Below the pieces are notes generated by a model, which worked only from the letters and a program-made list of their open reading frames with translations, was not told where the DNA came from and made no database searches. Below, piece after piece: positions 35,519 to 44,744 of a stretch of 64,000 nt of DNA. Position numbers and translations under genes: made by a program. The stretch covers positions 30,946 to 94,945 of the forward strand of contig JAZRZA010000072.1 of assembly GCA_045601045.1 (NCBI GenBank), given 5' to 3'. Numbering within the stretch: position 1 is the stretch's first letter; each line of letters starts with the position of its first letter. This DNA comes from UBA1181 sp045601045. GTDB taxonomy: Bacteria > Bacteroidota > Bacteroidia > Bacteroidales > Paludibacteraceae.

Positions 35519-36850
35519 ATGAAAATAGTAATTGCAGGAGCAGGAGAAGTCGGTACTCACTTGGCGAAGATGTTGTCAAGGGAGAATCATGATATTATTC
35601 TGTTGGATGATGACGATGAAAAACTGCAAAAAATCGAAGCCAATTATGATTTGCTGACCGTTTCAGGTTGCACCACCTCCATTCATGATCTCGAAGAGGC
35701 CAATGTTCCTACAGCGGATCTGTTCATCGGTGTAACACCACACGAGAGTCTAAATATAACCTCTTGCATTTTGGCCCACAGTATGGGCGCGAAAAAAACG
35801 GTGGCTCGCATCAACAACTACGAATATCTAAAACCCGAAAACCAAGCGCGTTTCAAGTCGTTAGGCATAGATTCCTTAATTTATCCGGAAGTGTTGGCTG
35901 CCAAGGAGATTGTCAACTCTTTAAGAATGAATTGGGTGAGACAGTGGATGGAGTTCAGCGAAGGAGAATTGACGCTGATTGGTATGAAGGTCCGCAACAA
36001 CGCGCCTATCATCAATCAACAATTGAAGGATTTGACCAATAGTGATTCCTATCGTGTCGTGGCGATCCGACGAGATTTGGAGACCATCATCCCCAAAGGA
36101 GACGATGAAATCCGCGCCAATGACATCGTCTATTTCATCACCACCAAAGACTCCATTTCAGATGTACGTGAACAAGCCGGTAAGGAGGTGATTCAGGTGA
36201 AAGACCTAATCATTATGGGTGGTGGCAACATTACGGAACGCACTGTTTTGTCACTTCCCGATGATATCCACGTCAAGGTGTTAGAGAAGGCAAAAAGCAA
36301 AACCACGAAACTTTCCGAGAAGATGGATAACGCATTGGTGCTTCAAGTCGATGCCACTGATTTGGACATGCTTCGCGAGGAGGGAATCGAAAACGCGGAC
36401 GCTTTTGTCGCTTTGACGGATAATTCTGAGGCGAATATCCTTGCCTGCATCTCGGCCAAAAGATTTGGATTGAGAAAAACCATTTCCGAGGTGGAGAACA
36501 TCGACTACATCCCATTGGCGGAGAACTTGGACATTGGTACAGTCATCAATAAGAAATTGATCGCGGCAAGTTACATCTACCAATATACTTTGGACGCCGA
36601 CGTGCGCAATGTGAAGGGATTGACCCATGTGGATGCCCAAGTGGTTGAGCTCACTCCCAAGGAGGAGTCGTATATCACCAAATCGGAGATTAAGAATCTA
36701 AAGATTCCTCGCAACATATTTATTGGTGGAATCATCCGAAATGGCAAAGGTATCATTGCCAACGGTAACACGCAAATATGCGCGGGCGACGATGTGATTG
36801 TCTTCTGCCTATCCTCCAGTTTCCACAAATTGGACAAACTATTCAATTGA
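35519..36850 (+). CDS. trkA: Trk potassium uptake system protein TrkA
   Basis: 443-residue cytoplasmic regulatory subunit with the duplicated RCK layout: a first Rossmann NAD-binding domain (MKIVIAGAGEVGTHLAKML, residues 1-19), RCK-C 1 (~145-225), a second Rossmann domain (LIIMGGGNITERTV, ~228 onward) and RCK-C 2 (~370-443). It gates the TrkH/TrkG potassium channel in response to nucleotides. The membrane subunit normally follows in Bacteroidota, but here an M23 lipoprotein gene follows 5 bp later, so trkH is not adjacent. Confidence 0.94.
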   Translation: MKIVIAGAGEVGTHLAKMLSRENHDIILLDDDDEKLQKIEANYDLLTVSGCTTSIHDLEEANVPTADLFIGVTPHESLNITSCILAHSMGAKKTVARINNYEYLKPENQARFKSLGIDSLIYPEVLAAKEIVNSLRMNWVRQWMEFSEGELTLIGMKVRNNAPIINQQLKDLTNSDSYRVVAIRRDLETIIPKGDDEIRANDIVYFITTKDSISDVREQAGKEVIQVKDLIIMGGGNITERTVLSLPDDIHVKVLEKAKSKTTKLSEKMDNALVLQVDATDLDMLREEGIENADAFVALTDNSEANILACISAKRFGLRKTISEVENIDYIPLAENLDIGTVINKKLIAASYIYQYTLDADVRNVKGLTHVDAQVVELTPKEESYITKSEIKNLKIPRNIFIGGIIRNGKGIIANGNTQICAGDDVIVFCLSSSFHKLDKLFN

Positions 36851-36855
36851 TTACC

Positions 36856-38109
36856 ATGAATTTATGCCGTAAAATATTCTATGGAGCGTTTTGCTGTCTT
36901 CTTTTCGCATCGTGCGAAGGGACGAAAAACAACACCCCCACAGAACCCGTCGCGGTATCTGACACGGCACAAAACAACCCAACGATTCCGGAACCTGTCA
37001 TCCAACACGACTCGCTTCTGGGTGTACCTATCGACACACTAACACAGAGGCATATAGAGGATTTTATACCCAAAAACAAAACCTTAAGCAATGTGTTGAC
37101 ACTATATGGCATCTCCTCCGCCACGGTTCATCAATTGGCACAAAAATCCGCGCCAATATTTGATGTGCGGAAGATACGTCAAGGCAATCGGTACCATATC
37201 ATACAATCCAAGGATAGTTTACCCGTCGTATCGCATTTCATTTATGAGATCAATTCTTCCGAATACATCATCTACGAATTTACCAACAACGATGTACTGA
37301 TTCAGAAGAGAGAGAGAAAATTGGATCGCAAAACACGTATCGTCAAGGGGGAGATCGAGACATCACTTTGGAATGCGGTGGTGGGACAAGGCATCCCATT
37401 TGCTTTGGCGTTGAAACTATCCAATATCTATGCATGGAACATTGATTTCTTTGGCTTACAGAAGGGGGATCAATTCATGGTGAAATATGATGAGATTTGG
37501 TGTGATTCCACCTTTGTACGAATCGATACGGTTTACGGGGCGGTATTCCATCATTGCGGTACAGACTTCCATGCCATTCCTTTTGAACAAAATGGTCGCT
37601 CCGACTATTTCGATTATGAAGGCAATAGCCTACGAAAGGCTTTTTTGAAAGCTCCACTCTCCTACTCACGCATCAGTTCAACCTTTTCCAATAGCCGGTT
37701 CCATCCAGTATTGAAGATATTCAGACCGCATCACGGCGTGGATTATGCGGCGCCCAAGGGGACTCCAGTATTCACCATCGGCGATGGCAAGGTAATCTAC
37801 AAAGGTTATTCCGGAGGAGGCGGAAACACGGTGAAAGTGCAGCACAACAGCACTTATACGACGGTTTATATGCACCTTTCCAAATATGGAAAAATCAATG
37901 TGGGAAGTTTTGTGAAACAAGGAGAGGTTATTGGCTACGTGGGAAGCACGGGTATCTCAACTGGCGCTCACTTGGACTTCCGGGTTTATGAGAATGGCAA
38001 ACCGATCAATCCTTTGAATCTAAAATCACCTCCTGTCGAACCGGTCGATTCCACTTTGATGGATCAATACCGCATCCGTAGAGATTCGATTCTCAAATGT
38101 TTCAAATGA
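36856..38109 (+). CDS. M23-family peptidoglycan peptidase, lipoprotein
   Basis: 417 residues from ATG 36856, chosen because it gives a lipoprotein signal (FYGAFCCLLFASC) and begins 5 bp after trkA; a longer frame would overlap trkA by 73 bp. A proline-rich linker is followed by a ~200-residue region like the OapA/LysM-containing part of other M23 proteins, then the LytM domain (~285-395): HHGVDYAAPKGTPV supplies the HxxxD zinc ligands, while the second site reads GAHLDFRV, so the usual HxH is HLD. Expected to cut or regulate cutting of peptide cross-links in the periplasm; the altered site raises the question of activity. Likely co-transcribed with trkA. Confidence 0.88.
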   Translation: MNLCRKIFYGAFCCLLFASCEGTKNNTPTEPVAVSDTAQNNPTIPEPVIQHDSLLGVPIDTLTQRHIEDFIPKNKTLSNVLTLYGISSATVHQLAQKSAPIFDVRKIRQGNRYHIIQSKDSLPVVSHFIYEINSSEYIIYEFTNNDVLIQKRERKLDRKTRIVKGEIETSLWNAVVGQGIPFALALKLSNIYAWNIDFFGLQKGDQFMVKYDEIWCDSTFVRIDTVYGAVFHHCGTDFHAIPFEQNGRSDYFDYEGNSLRKAFLKAPLSYSRISSTFSNSRFHPVLKIFRPHHGVDYAAPKGTPVFTIGDGKVIYKGYSGGGGNTVKVQHNSTYTTVYMHLSKYGKINVGSFVKQGEVIGYVGSTGISTGAHLDFRVYENGKPINPLNLKSPPVEPVDSTLMDQYRIRRDSILKCFK

Positions 38110-38222
38110 TAATATCTCGTTTGATTATGGCACAAAAGGAAAAGGTTTGTGCCATTTCGGACAACCTCATGTTATTTCTTGCAATAATTATAATTTCTCT
38201 TAATAAAATTCAATTGAACGAT

Positions 38223-38253
38223 TTGGTAATTCTAACAAAAATTCATATATTTG
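38223..38253 (+). promoter_or_regulatory. Promoter of the first Crp/Fnr gene
   Basis: TTG 38223-38225, 20-bp spacer, TATATTTG 38246-38253. The start codon is 49 bp downstream. Confidence 0.6.
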
Positions 38254-38302
38254 TATGTGTATGTTTTAATCAAGTGTATCTTAATTTAATAAGAACTGCG
38301 TT

Positions 38303-38902
38303 ATGGATCTAATTGGGAAGGAAGCGTTTTGCAAATTCATAGAAAAGATTTTGGGACAAGAACCTGCTAAGATTCTCTCTCCAGAATCTATCGAGACATT
38401 GGATGCTATCGTCAGAGTGGTAAAATTAAGCAAAGGGGAGTACCTTCAACTAGAAGGGAATGTCAGCAAACATTGGGGCATTGTTGCCGAAGGTTTGGTG
38501 AGGGTTTATTATATGGACGGAGAAGAGGAGATAACCGAGCAATTGATTCGTGAAGGCGAGGATTTCATGGATTACGAGAGTTTCTTGGAACAAACTCCTA
38601 GTCGACGTTTTATACAAATGGTGGAACCTACCACCCTATTTTTAATCTCCCGTTTGGAATGCGAAGAGGCATGTGCGAACAACGTCGAATTAAGAAGGCT
38701 GTTCAGAAGAATGACCGAGTGTAAACTATTGTATGTGAAGAAGAAGGCACAAACCGCCATCTTCAAATCAGCAAAGGAGCGATACGATGATCTTATCGCA
38801 AGAAAACCGGACTTGATTCTACGAGTTCCATCCGTTTATATCGCTTCGTTCTTGGGTGTTACCCCTGAGACATTGAGTAGAATTCGTTCCAACATGAAAT
38901 AA
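38303..38902 (+). CDS. Crp/Fnr-family transcriptional regulator (first of a tandem pair)
   Basis: 199 residues. An N-terminal cyclic-nucleotide-binding-like beta roll (~30-120: LSKGEYLQLEGNVSKHWGIVAEGLVRVYY) lacks the Arg-Ser pocket expected for cAMP. A dimer helix follows, and a C-terminal winged helix with VPSVYIASFLGVTPETLSRIR (~172-194) as recognition region. No N-terminal Fnr cysteine cluster is present, so it is not an oxygen-sensing Fe-S Fnr; the effector is unknown. A related gene begins 19 bp downstream. It has a promoter of its own. Confidence 0.9.
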   Translation: MDLIGKEAFCKFIEKILGQEPAKILSPESIETLDAIVRVVKLSKGEYLQLEGNVSKHWGIVAEGLVRVYYMDGEEEITEQLIREGEDFMDYESFLEQTPSRRFIQMVEPTTLFLISRLECEEACANNVELRRLFRRMTECKLLYVKKKAQTAIFKSAKERYDDLIARKPDLILRVPSVYIASFLGVTPETLSRIRSNMK

Positions 38903-38921
38903 CAATATCCATCTGAATATT

Positions 38922-39527
38922 ATGAAAAGAATTGTTATCAATAAACCTTTGGTGCTTAGCGAGACACAGCGTGTTTACGGAAGCATAGATATCAACGAAG
39001 AGATTTTGGGACAATTGATGTCCTATGGTACCATCGAAAAGGCTAAAAAGCACGAAATCATCCTTAATCCTGGTGAAGTTAGCGACTTCTTCGGATTTGT
39101 TTTGAAAGGAATGGTACAAACCTATTATTACCAAGATAATAAATTGATTACAGACTACTTCGCTTCTGAAGGGTATGGATTCTTTGAGGTGAACAGTTAT
39201 ATCACTGGAGAGCCTTGCAAATCCTACATTGAAGCTTTGGAACCTACGGTCTACGCCAAGATACCTAAGTCGAAATTTGTTGAGATAAGCGACATGGATC
39301 TTAAATTTGATGCGCTTCATAGAAAAATAATGAAACATGCCATCAAAACATCCAGTGAGCGATTAAATTCCATTCTACACGAAACAGCAGAGCAAAAATA
39401 CGCTAATTTGGAGCACAGAATCCCTGGATTAACATCTCGAGTAAGTGCTATCAACATTGCGTCTTTCATTGGAGTAACGCAAGAGACGCTTTGCCGCATC
39501 AAGTCTAAACAGGGAATGTTTATCTAA
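38922..39527 (+). CDS. Crp/Fnr-family transcriptional regulator (second of a tandem pair)
   Basis: 201 residues, same architecture as the upstream gene but clearly diverged: a beta-roll domain (~45-130: KHEIILNPGEVSDFFGFVLKGMVQTYYY), dimer helix and C-terminal HTH (SRVSAINIASFIGVTQETLCRIK). There is no canonical cAMP pocket and no Fe-S cysteine set. Starting 19 bp after the first gene and sharing its transcript, it probably arose by tandem duplication. The pair could form heterodimers or compete for sites. A strong terminator follows. Confidence 0.9.
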   Translation: MKRIVINKPLVLSETQRVYGSIDINEEILGQLMSYGTIEKAKKHEIILNPGEVSDFFGFVLKGMVQTYYYQDNKLITDYFASEGYGFFEVNSYITGEPCKSYIEALEPTVYAKIPKSKFVEISDMDLKFDALHRKIMKHAIKTSSERLNSILHETAEQKYANLEHRIPGLTSRVSAINIASFIGVTQETLCRIKSKQGMFI

Positions 39528-39543
39528 AATTAGCATGGGAATA

Positions 39544-39580
39544 AAAAAAGCGCTTTAACAATGTTAAAGCGCTTTTTTTT
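39544..39580. terminator. Terminator between the Crp/Fnr pair and the acyltransferase gene
   Basis: AGCGCTTTAAC - AAT - GTTAAAGCGCT stem with A and T runs on both sides, working for both convergent units. Confidence 0.88.
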
Positions 39581-39599
39581 ATTTTTTAAGGAATTTAAA

Positions 39600-40061
39600 T
39601 CATAAGTCTTTTTTCCTATCCTTTAAACATCTAGCAGGATTACCTGCCCAAACCTGATTAGAAGGAATATCTTTAGTCACAACACTCATAGCACCGACAA
39701 CTGCGCTATCGCCAATGGTCCGTGGTGCCAATATAACGGAATTCACACCAACAAAAACATGTTTACCAATCTTAATCTCCCCATATAACATCTCATTATC
39801 TTTAATATAATGGGACAATATGGTCGTTCTTGCTGTAATAACACTTCCCTCTCCAATGGTAATCAAATCCGGCCTAATGGTATCAATGATCACACCAGAA
39901 CCGATAAAACAAGGGCCTTCTATTTTCACTCCAGCCAACTTTAACATTCTATATCGTACAGTAGACGGAACCAATTGACTACTAGACGCCATTAATATAA
40001 ATTTCCTAAACAATCTCATTAGAGAGACGTTTGACGAAGCCTTTTCACCATTCATATACAA
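39600..40061 (-). CDS. Hexapeptide-repeat (left-handed beta-helix) acyltransferase
   Basis: 153 residues. The central part shows hexapeptide periodicity (IEGPCFIGSGVIIDTI; ITIGEGSVITARTTIL; KIGKHVFVGVNSVILA; IGDSAVVGAMSVVTKDI) and the C terminus has SNQVWAGNPARCLKD, typical of sugar O-acetyltransferases of the NodL/WbbJ type. It likely transfers an acetyl group to a sugar in a surface glycan. The N-terminal ~45 residues lack the long maltose-acetyltransferase segment. No glycan cluster surrounds it, and its base composition is more AT-rich than its neighbours, which hints at separate acquisition. A start at codon 3 is also possible. Confidence 0.85.
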   Translation of the reverse strand: MYMNGEKASSNVSLMRLFRKFILMASSSQLVPSTVRYRMLKLAGVKIEGPCFIGSGVIIDTIRPDLITIGEGSVITARTTILSHYIKDNEMLYGEIKIGKHVFVGVNSVILAPRTIGDSAVVGAMSVVTKDIPSNQVWAGNPARCLKDRKKDL

Positions 40062-40164
40062 TTTTCTAAAATTTATAACGCTTATAAAATTATGAAATAT
40101 TGCCCAATATATAGTATTAATTCTTATTTTTCTTATCTTTGAGTACTATAAATTTTCTATAACC

Positions 40165-42738
40165 ATGAAATATAGATTATTAACCATTTTTACTCTTTTA
40201 TCACACCTGTCGTTACCTGCATTCGCAGACATCGATGTAACGGACTTATATCTAAAGAATGCGGGATTTGACAATGCGGAGCATTTTGACTACAAAGCGG
40301 GCGAATCCGGCAATGTGGCGCAAGAGATTCTCCCCATCTATGGCTGGAGCAAAGATATCAGTGTCGATTACACCATCACCGGCATCTACGAATACGGCAC
40401 CCAAAAGACATTCAACACAAGCGGCACAGTTCCTTCCGCCGGCTACCAAGGCTCAAAAGGCGGATGTTTGGCCCTCAGCACAGGATGGGACCAAAGTCTG
40501 AAACTCTATCAGCAAGTAACCCTACCCGCTGGTACCTATAAACTACAAGCCCCTTTCTTCAACGGTAGTAATTCGACCAATGGATACAGCCTCTTGGGAT
40601 GGATTCCCAGCAGCGGAAACGCCTCTCTGTCCCGTCTCTCCGAGTTTTCTATGAATTGGACACTTGACGAGGTTGCCTTTACCCTATCCTCCGCACAAGA
40701 GGGAAAGGTGCAGATCGGCTTCAAGGGGGCGCCCAACGGATCGGCTAATTCCGCGAAGGTGGTGGTCGATTACGTTAGACTGATTTTGGTAGGCGATGAT
40801 CAGACCATCTTGTCCAACATGCGATCACAACTGCAAAAAACAGTGGCAGCAGCCCAATCATTGTTGGATCAAACCCTCTATGAGGCGCACCGAAGCGAAC
40901 TTAATTCAGCTATCTCGGAAGCGGAGAACTGGATTGTACAGCCAGACTTGACGCAGGTAGAGGTAATCGGCAGACTCAACAACACCTACGCCGCCGCTAA
41001 AACATCCGCCGAGGCCTTCTCTCGCCTCGAAAAAGCGATCGAACAAGGCGACAAGATATACGAAGAGGGCAAGGAAGGAAGCGACGCACTCCATTCGCTC
41101 TTGCTTCAAGCAAAATATGTTGTTGAAAGAGAGACATATAGCACCGATGAGGTAAATCTCTATACCCGCAAGTTGGAGGACGCCACCTTCACCTTCCAAA
41201 TAGAGAACGCATCAGGAAACGCCCCGAAAGTGACGACTGATCCTCGCCATGCACGAGGTGCCACCATGGCTTTCGGACGTGCCACATTCGCAGGAAATGA
41301 TATCATAGAGAAGGGATTTTGTTGGGCAACACACGCCAATCCATCCATTTTGGACAACCGTTCCACCCTCTCCTACAGCAACAATGGCGACATCTACGTC
41401 ATCAAAGATTTGACTCCCGCCACCATTTACTACATGCGCCCCTACGCCATCTCCCGCGCCAACACAGTAGGTTATGGCGAACGCATCAAAATCTGTACCC
41501 TTCCCAAAGGTGAGGTAACTTGGAGCTACAACAATGGAGGCTCCGACGAGGAGAACAGGCGCATCAATAGCGCCGTGGGCGATGCCTGTGACATTTGGAA
41601 CGACATCACCAGCATCAAGGGATTGCACCTAACCGTCAATTATGGAGCCAACACCCCTACCGCCGATTGCAGTTACGGCGGATGGATGCGCGTGGGTCCG
41701 AACGCCAGCTACCAACGCACAGGAACCATCCAGCACGAGATGGCGCATGCCATCGGTGTGGGTACAACCGATACTTGGTACAACTCCGACATATACAGAC
41801 AATCCACCAGCTCTGGATTTTGGTTGGGAGAGCGTACCGATCAAGTCCTCCACTTTTTGGAGAACGACAACACAGCTCAATTGAGGGGCGACAAGACACA
41901 CTTTTGGCCTTATGGTATCAATGGCGCCCATGAGGATGATGGTTCACGCATGCTCTACTACGCCAACGCATTGATCGTACAATCCCTGGGAGAAGACAAC
42001 TTACCACCAGTGGTGGGCGCCTTCGCCTCCCCTGCCTATACCTTCGTGCAAGAGGATTACGAAACCTACTACATTCTGTCAGCAAGCGACGCCTTGTCGA
42101 TGCCAACGATGCTCCGTCATGATAACGGGGCGGTCACCCTACAATCCTGCGATTGGTCCATAGCCTTGAAGGAGAGCGATTATGGTTGGAAGATACACTT
42201 TAACCCAGAAACCCAACTCTACGAGGTGCGCAATATGGCCTCAGAAAAGGCATTATCCTGCGATTCTAAGCTCAATAGCACTTCGATGAATAATTATCAG
42301 GTCCAAATGCTTGGATCGCGCCAAAACGTCTCCAATAGCTATTTCAACCTCAAATCATACTGGATGGTATTTGCAGACGGTTCCAACCAACCAATGGCAT
42401 TGACCGCCAATGGCAATGCGGCCTCTGTCAGCCGTTTCAACCACCAAAACAGCGCATCGCAACAGCGATGGGTGATCCTCTCAAAGGCGGAGGTCAGGGC
42501 ACTATCCGGCGATTATACAGCCATCGACCAAACCCAGGCCAACAACCACCATTACATAGTCTATCACACAGAGAACGGTATTACCATCGAGACATTCGAC
42601 AAGGGACAATGGATGACCATCCATACCGTAAAAGGAGAATTGGTGAGCCAATTTTACCAACAACCCCACCTCTCATCCACCCAAACACTCGCACCTGGCA
42701 TCTATTTGGTAAATGGGGAGAAGGTATTGGTAAAATAA
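40165..42738 (+). CDS. Large secreted zinc-peptidase-like multidomain protein with T9SS-like tail
   Basis: 857 residues: signal peptide (to ~21), a jelly-roll-like N domain with a predicted sugar-binding fold (~22-208), a helical FIVAR-like segment (~215-345), a fibronectin-III-like segment (~348-446, ITDLTPATIYYMRPY-like turn), then a segment with HEMAHAIGVG (His524, Glu525, His528), the HExxH core of a zincin. A ricin-like region (~635-775, with VRNMASEKALSC and QQRWVIL) and a C-terminal tail ending GIYLVNGEKVLVK similar to T9SS sorting domains complete it. Probably a secreted or surface glycoprotein-targeting peptidase. The third zinc ligand is not obvious. Domain calls are by eye, and it has no recognisable operon partner. 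Confidence 0.75.
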   Translation: MKYRLLTIFTLLSHLSLPAFADIDVTDLYLKNAGFDNAEHFDYKAGESGNVAQEILPIYGWSKDISVDYTITGIYEYGTQKTFNTSGTVPSAGYQGSKGGCLALSTGWDQSLKLYQQVTLPAGTYKLQAPFFNGSNSTNGYSLLGWIPSSGNASLSRLSEFSMNWTLDEVAFTLSSAQEGKVQIGFKGAPNGSANSAKVVVDYVRLILVGDDQTILSNMRSQLQKTVAAAQSLLDQTLYEAHRSELNSAISEAENWIVQPDLTQVEVIGRLNNTYAAAKTSAEAFSRLEKAIEQGDKIYEEGKEGSDALHSLLLQAKYVVERETYSTDEVNLYTRKLEDATFTFQIENASGNAPKVTTDPRHARGATMAFGRATFAGNDIIEKGFCWATHANPSILDNRSTLSYSNNGDIYVIKDLTPATIYYMRPYAISRANTVGYGERIKICTLPKGEVTWSYNNGGSDEENRRINSAVGDACDIWNDITSIKGLHLTVNYGANTPTADCSYGGWMRVGPNASYQRTGTIQHEMAHAIGVGTTDTWYNSDIYRQSTSSGFWLGERTDQVLHFLENDNTAQLRGDKTHFWPYGINGAHEDDGSRMLYYANALIVQSLGEDNLPPVVGAFASPAYTFVQEDYETYYILSASDALSMPTMLRHDNGAVTLQSCDWSIALKESDYGWKIHFNPETQLYEVRNMASEKALSCDSKLNSTSMNNYQVQMLGSRQNVSNSYFNLKSYWMVFADGSNQPMALTANGNAASVSRFNHQNSASQQRWVILSKAEVRALSGDYTAIDQTQANNHHYIVYHTENGITIETFDKGQWMTIHTVKGELVSQFYQQPHLSSTQTLAPGIYLVNGEKVLVK

Positions 42739-42896
42739 GGATAGGATTGTCCATTCCCACTACCAATCTCTAACAAATAGCATACAATAAAGCAAAAACA
42801 GTAAGAAACTATCATTTTGTAAAACGAAATTATAATTCCATTGTCTTTTTGATATAAAAACAACCAAAAACGCACCAAACACATCTAAACATAGGC

Positions 42897-42904
42897 TAAT
42901 TTTG
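42897..42904 (+). promoter_or_regulatory. -7 element of the glutamine amidotransferase gene
   Basis: TAATTTTG, 20 bp before the start codon. No TTG is seen at the usual -33 distance. Confidence 0.4.
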
Positions 42905-42924
42905 CACAAAAAGAAATATAGCCT

Positions 42925-43641
42925 ATGAAATTAAACATTTTACTTTGCGACACATTTCCAGGATTATTACCTGAAAACATTCCCTCTTACGAATGGATGT
43001 TCACTTCCCTATTCAACAAAGTCAGAGGTGACATAAACTACCGTATATTCGAAGTATTTAACGAGCAATTACCTACGGAATTTTCCAAGGACGACATCTA
43101 TCTCATCACAGGTTCCAATGTCAGCGCATACGACAATATAGCGTGGGTAGAAGGATTAAAAAAGTGGATCGTAGAGGCGAAACAGCAAAACGTCAAATTA
43201 ATGGGCATCTGTTTTGGCCATCAAATCATCGCGGAGGCCTTGGGCGGAAAGGTTGAAAAGGCTAAAAAGGGATGGGGCGTTGGAATACGCACATCCAAGG
43301 TTGTCGACAAAATGTTCGCGACAAGCTTCCCTAACGCAAGAATGCGTCTGCTCTACAACCACCACGATCAGGTAACGAAACTTCCGTCCGACGCTACACT
43401 CATCGCCACAAGCGATTTCTGTCCGAATGAAGCTTACCGCATCGGCACGAACATTATCTCCCTTCAAGGTCATCCAGAGTTTTCCGAGCAATACGAAACC
43501 CATCTACTCACAAACTTCCCTAATGACGGAGAGTCGGAAGACGTAAAACGGGAAGCATTGCAAACCATGAGCAAAGAGGAGCCTCAAAGCGTCTTAGTGG
43601 CCAATACAATGATCAAATTTCTTGCGGAGAAGCGAGCTTAA
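42925..43641 (+). CDS. Type 1 glutamine amidotransferase (GATase1) domain protein
   Basis: 238 residues forming a stand-alone class I glutaminase: nucleophile Cys96 in GICFGHQ, and His183/Glu185 in QGHPEF complete the triad. The closest look-alikes are GMP-synthase-like or gamma-glutamyl-hydrolase-like single-domain proteins. The synthetase partner is not adjacent. The C-terminal extension (~200-238) is charged and helical. It ends 4 bp from the convergent transporter gene, with no terminator visible in between. The reaction beyond glutamine hydrolysis is unknown. Confidence 0.87.
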   Translation: MKLNILLCDTFPGLLPENIPSYEWMFTSLFNKVRGDINYRIFEVFNEQLPTEFSKDDIYLITGSNVSAYDNIAWVEGLKKWIVEAKQQNVKLMGICFGHQIIAEALGGKVEKAKKGWGVGIRTSKVVDKMFATSFPNARMRLLYNHHDQVTKLPSDATLIATSDFCPNEAYRIGTNIISLQGHPEFSEQYETHLLTNFPNDGESEDVKREALQTMSKEEPQSVLVANTMIKFLAEKRA

Positions 43642-43645
43642 CCGA

Positions 43646-44632
43646 TTATTTCACGGGAGAAGAACCACGCTTCTCCCTCCACATAAAGAGCGCCGCCAAG
43701 AGTGTGCCTGAAATAGAGTGCCAAACGCAGGAAATCGCGCAAGGAACCACAGCCAAAGGAAGCGTAGCCATAAAGAAATTGGAAGATAGATTGGTCGCCA
43801 ATCCTGCATTTTGCATTCCCACCTCAATGCTAATGGTGCGGTTTTGCGCCACACCGAAATGGGCTAATTTCCCTGCCATATAGCCGATGAAATAGCCCAA
43901 ACTATTGTGGCAGAAGACGACGCAGAAGGTCCACAAGAAGAGGATGAGGCCATTGTCCACCAAATATCCGTGGACACTGCTGATCACACCGCCTACGATA
44001 CAGGCCAAACAAATCACGCCAAAACCGGGCATAATGCTTTGCACCACAGGGAAAGATGGTTTTCTTCCAAATTTATAATTGAGCAAAAAGCCTATCGAGA
44101 TCGGTATAATAGTAACAATCAATATATTAACGAACATCCCCACCGCATCGACATTTACCGTTTTATTGGCCAACAACAACACCAATAGAGGCGTCACAAA
44201 GGGTGCTAGGAGTGTGGAGACCGTCGTCATACCAATAGAGAAGGCGACATCTCCTTTGCAGAGATAACTCATGATATTGCTCGATACGCCGCCTGGGCAA
44301 CACCCCACCAAAATGATACCAATGGAGAGCGCCTCGTCCAGTTGAAAAATCTTGCACAAGCTCCATGCGATACAAGGCATGATCGTGTATTGCGCAAGGG
44401 TACCAATCAAAATATCAGTGGGACGAGAGGCGAGAATCTTAAAATCCTTCGTGGAGAGGGTTAACCCCATCGAAAGCATAATAAAACCTAAAATGGCTGT
44501 CTGTCTGTAACCCGTCACCCAAGAAAATAGCGATGGGAAAAGGAAGGTAATAATCGCCGTCGCGATGATAAAGGGCGAGGTATAGGTGGAGAGCCAACGG
44601 CTCATCTTCTGCAATGCGTTGATCAAACCCAT
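43646..44632 (-). CDS. Bile acid:sodium symporter (BASS) family transporter
   Basis: 328 residues with about nine to ten transmembrane segments. The family's discontinuous-helix motifs are visible: GCCPGGVSSNIMSYLCKGD (~110-128) and GMQNAGLATNLS (~275-286), the paired crossover regions that bind sodium and substrate in ASBT homologues. Bacterial members carry bile acids, pantothenate or other organic anions with sodium, so the name does not fix the substrate. It is a single gene, convergent with the glutamine amidotransferase gene and divergent from nhaC. Confidence 0.9.
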   Translation of the reverse strand: MGLINALQKMSRWLSTYTSPFIIATAIITFLFPSLFSWVTGYRQTAILGFIMLSMGLTLSTKDFKILASRPTDILIGTLAQYTIMPCIAWSLCKIFQLDEALSIGIILVGCCPGGVSSNIMSYLCKGDVAFSIGMTTVSTLLAPFVTPLLVLLLANKTVNVDAVGMFVNILIVTIIPISIGFLLNYKFGRKPSFPVVQSIMPGFGVICLACIVGGVISSVHGYLVDNGLILFLWTFCVVFCHNSLGYFIGYMAGKLAHFGVAQNRTISIEVGMQNAGLATNLSSNFFMATLPLAVVPCAISCVWHSISGTLLAALFMWREKRGSSPVK

Positions 44633-44719
44633 GATGCTGTTATTTTTTCTATCATAAAATTTCGCACAAAGTTACGCAATATACCCTACCATTGTGCCTT
44701 CGCTATGGCTCTTTCATCG

Positions 44720-44727
44720 TATCTTTG
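44720..44727 (+). promoter_or_regulatory. -7 element of nhaC
   Basis: TATCTTTG, 17 bp before the start codon. The nearest upstream TTG is 25 bp away, a poor -33 distance. Confidence 0.4.
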
Positions 44728-44744
44728 CAAAAATTTAACGACTT

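Noticed and set aside
36778..36855. Extended start of the M23 lipoprotein overlapping trkA
   Set aside because: The extension is inside trkA and destroys the lipoprotein signal; the ATG at 36856 fits both.
38097..38312. 71-codon frame between the M23 gene and the first Crp/Fnr gene
   Set aside because: It overlaps both neighbours and contains the Crp/Fnr promoter; nothing in the product looks like a protein domain.
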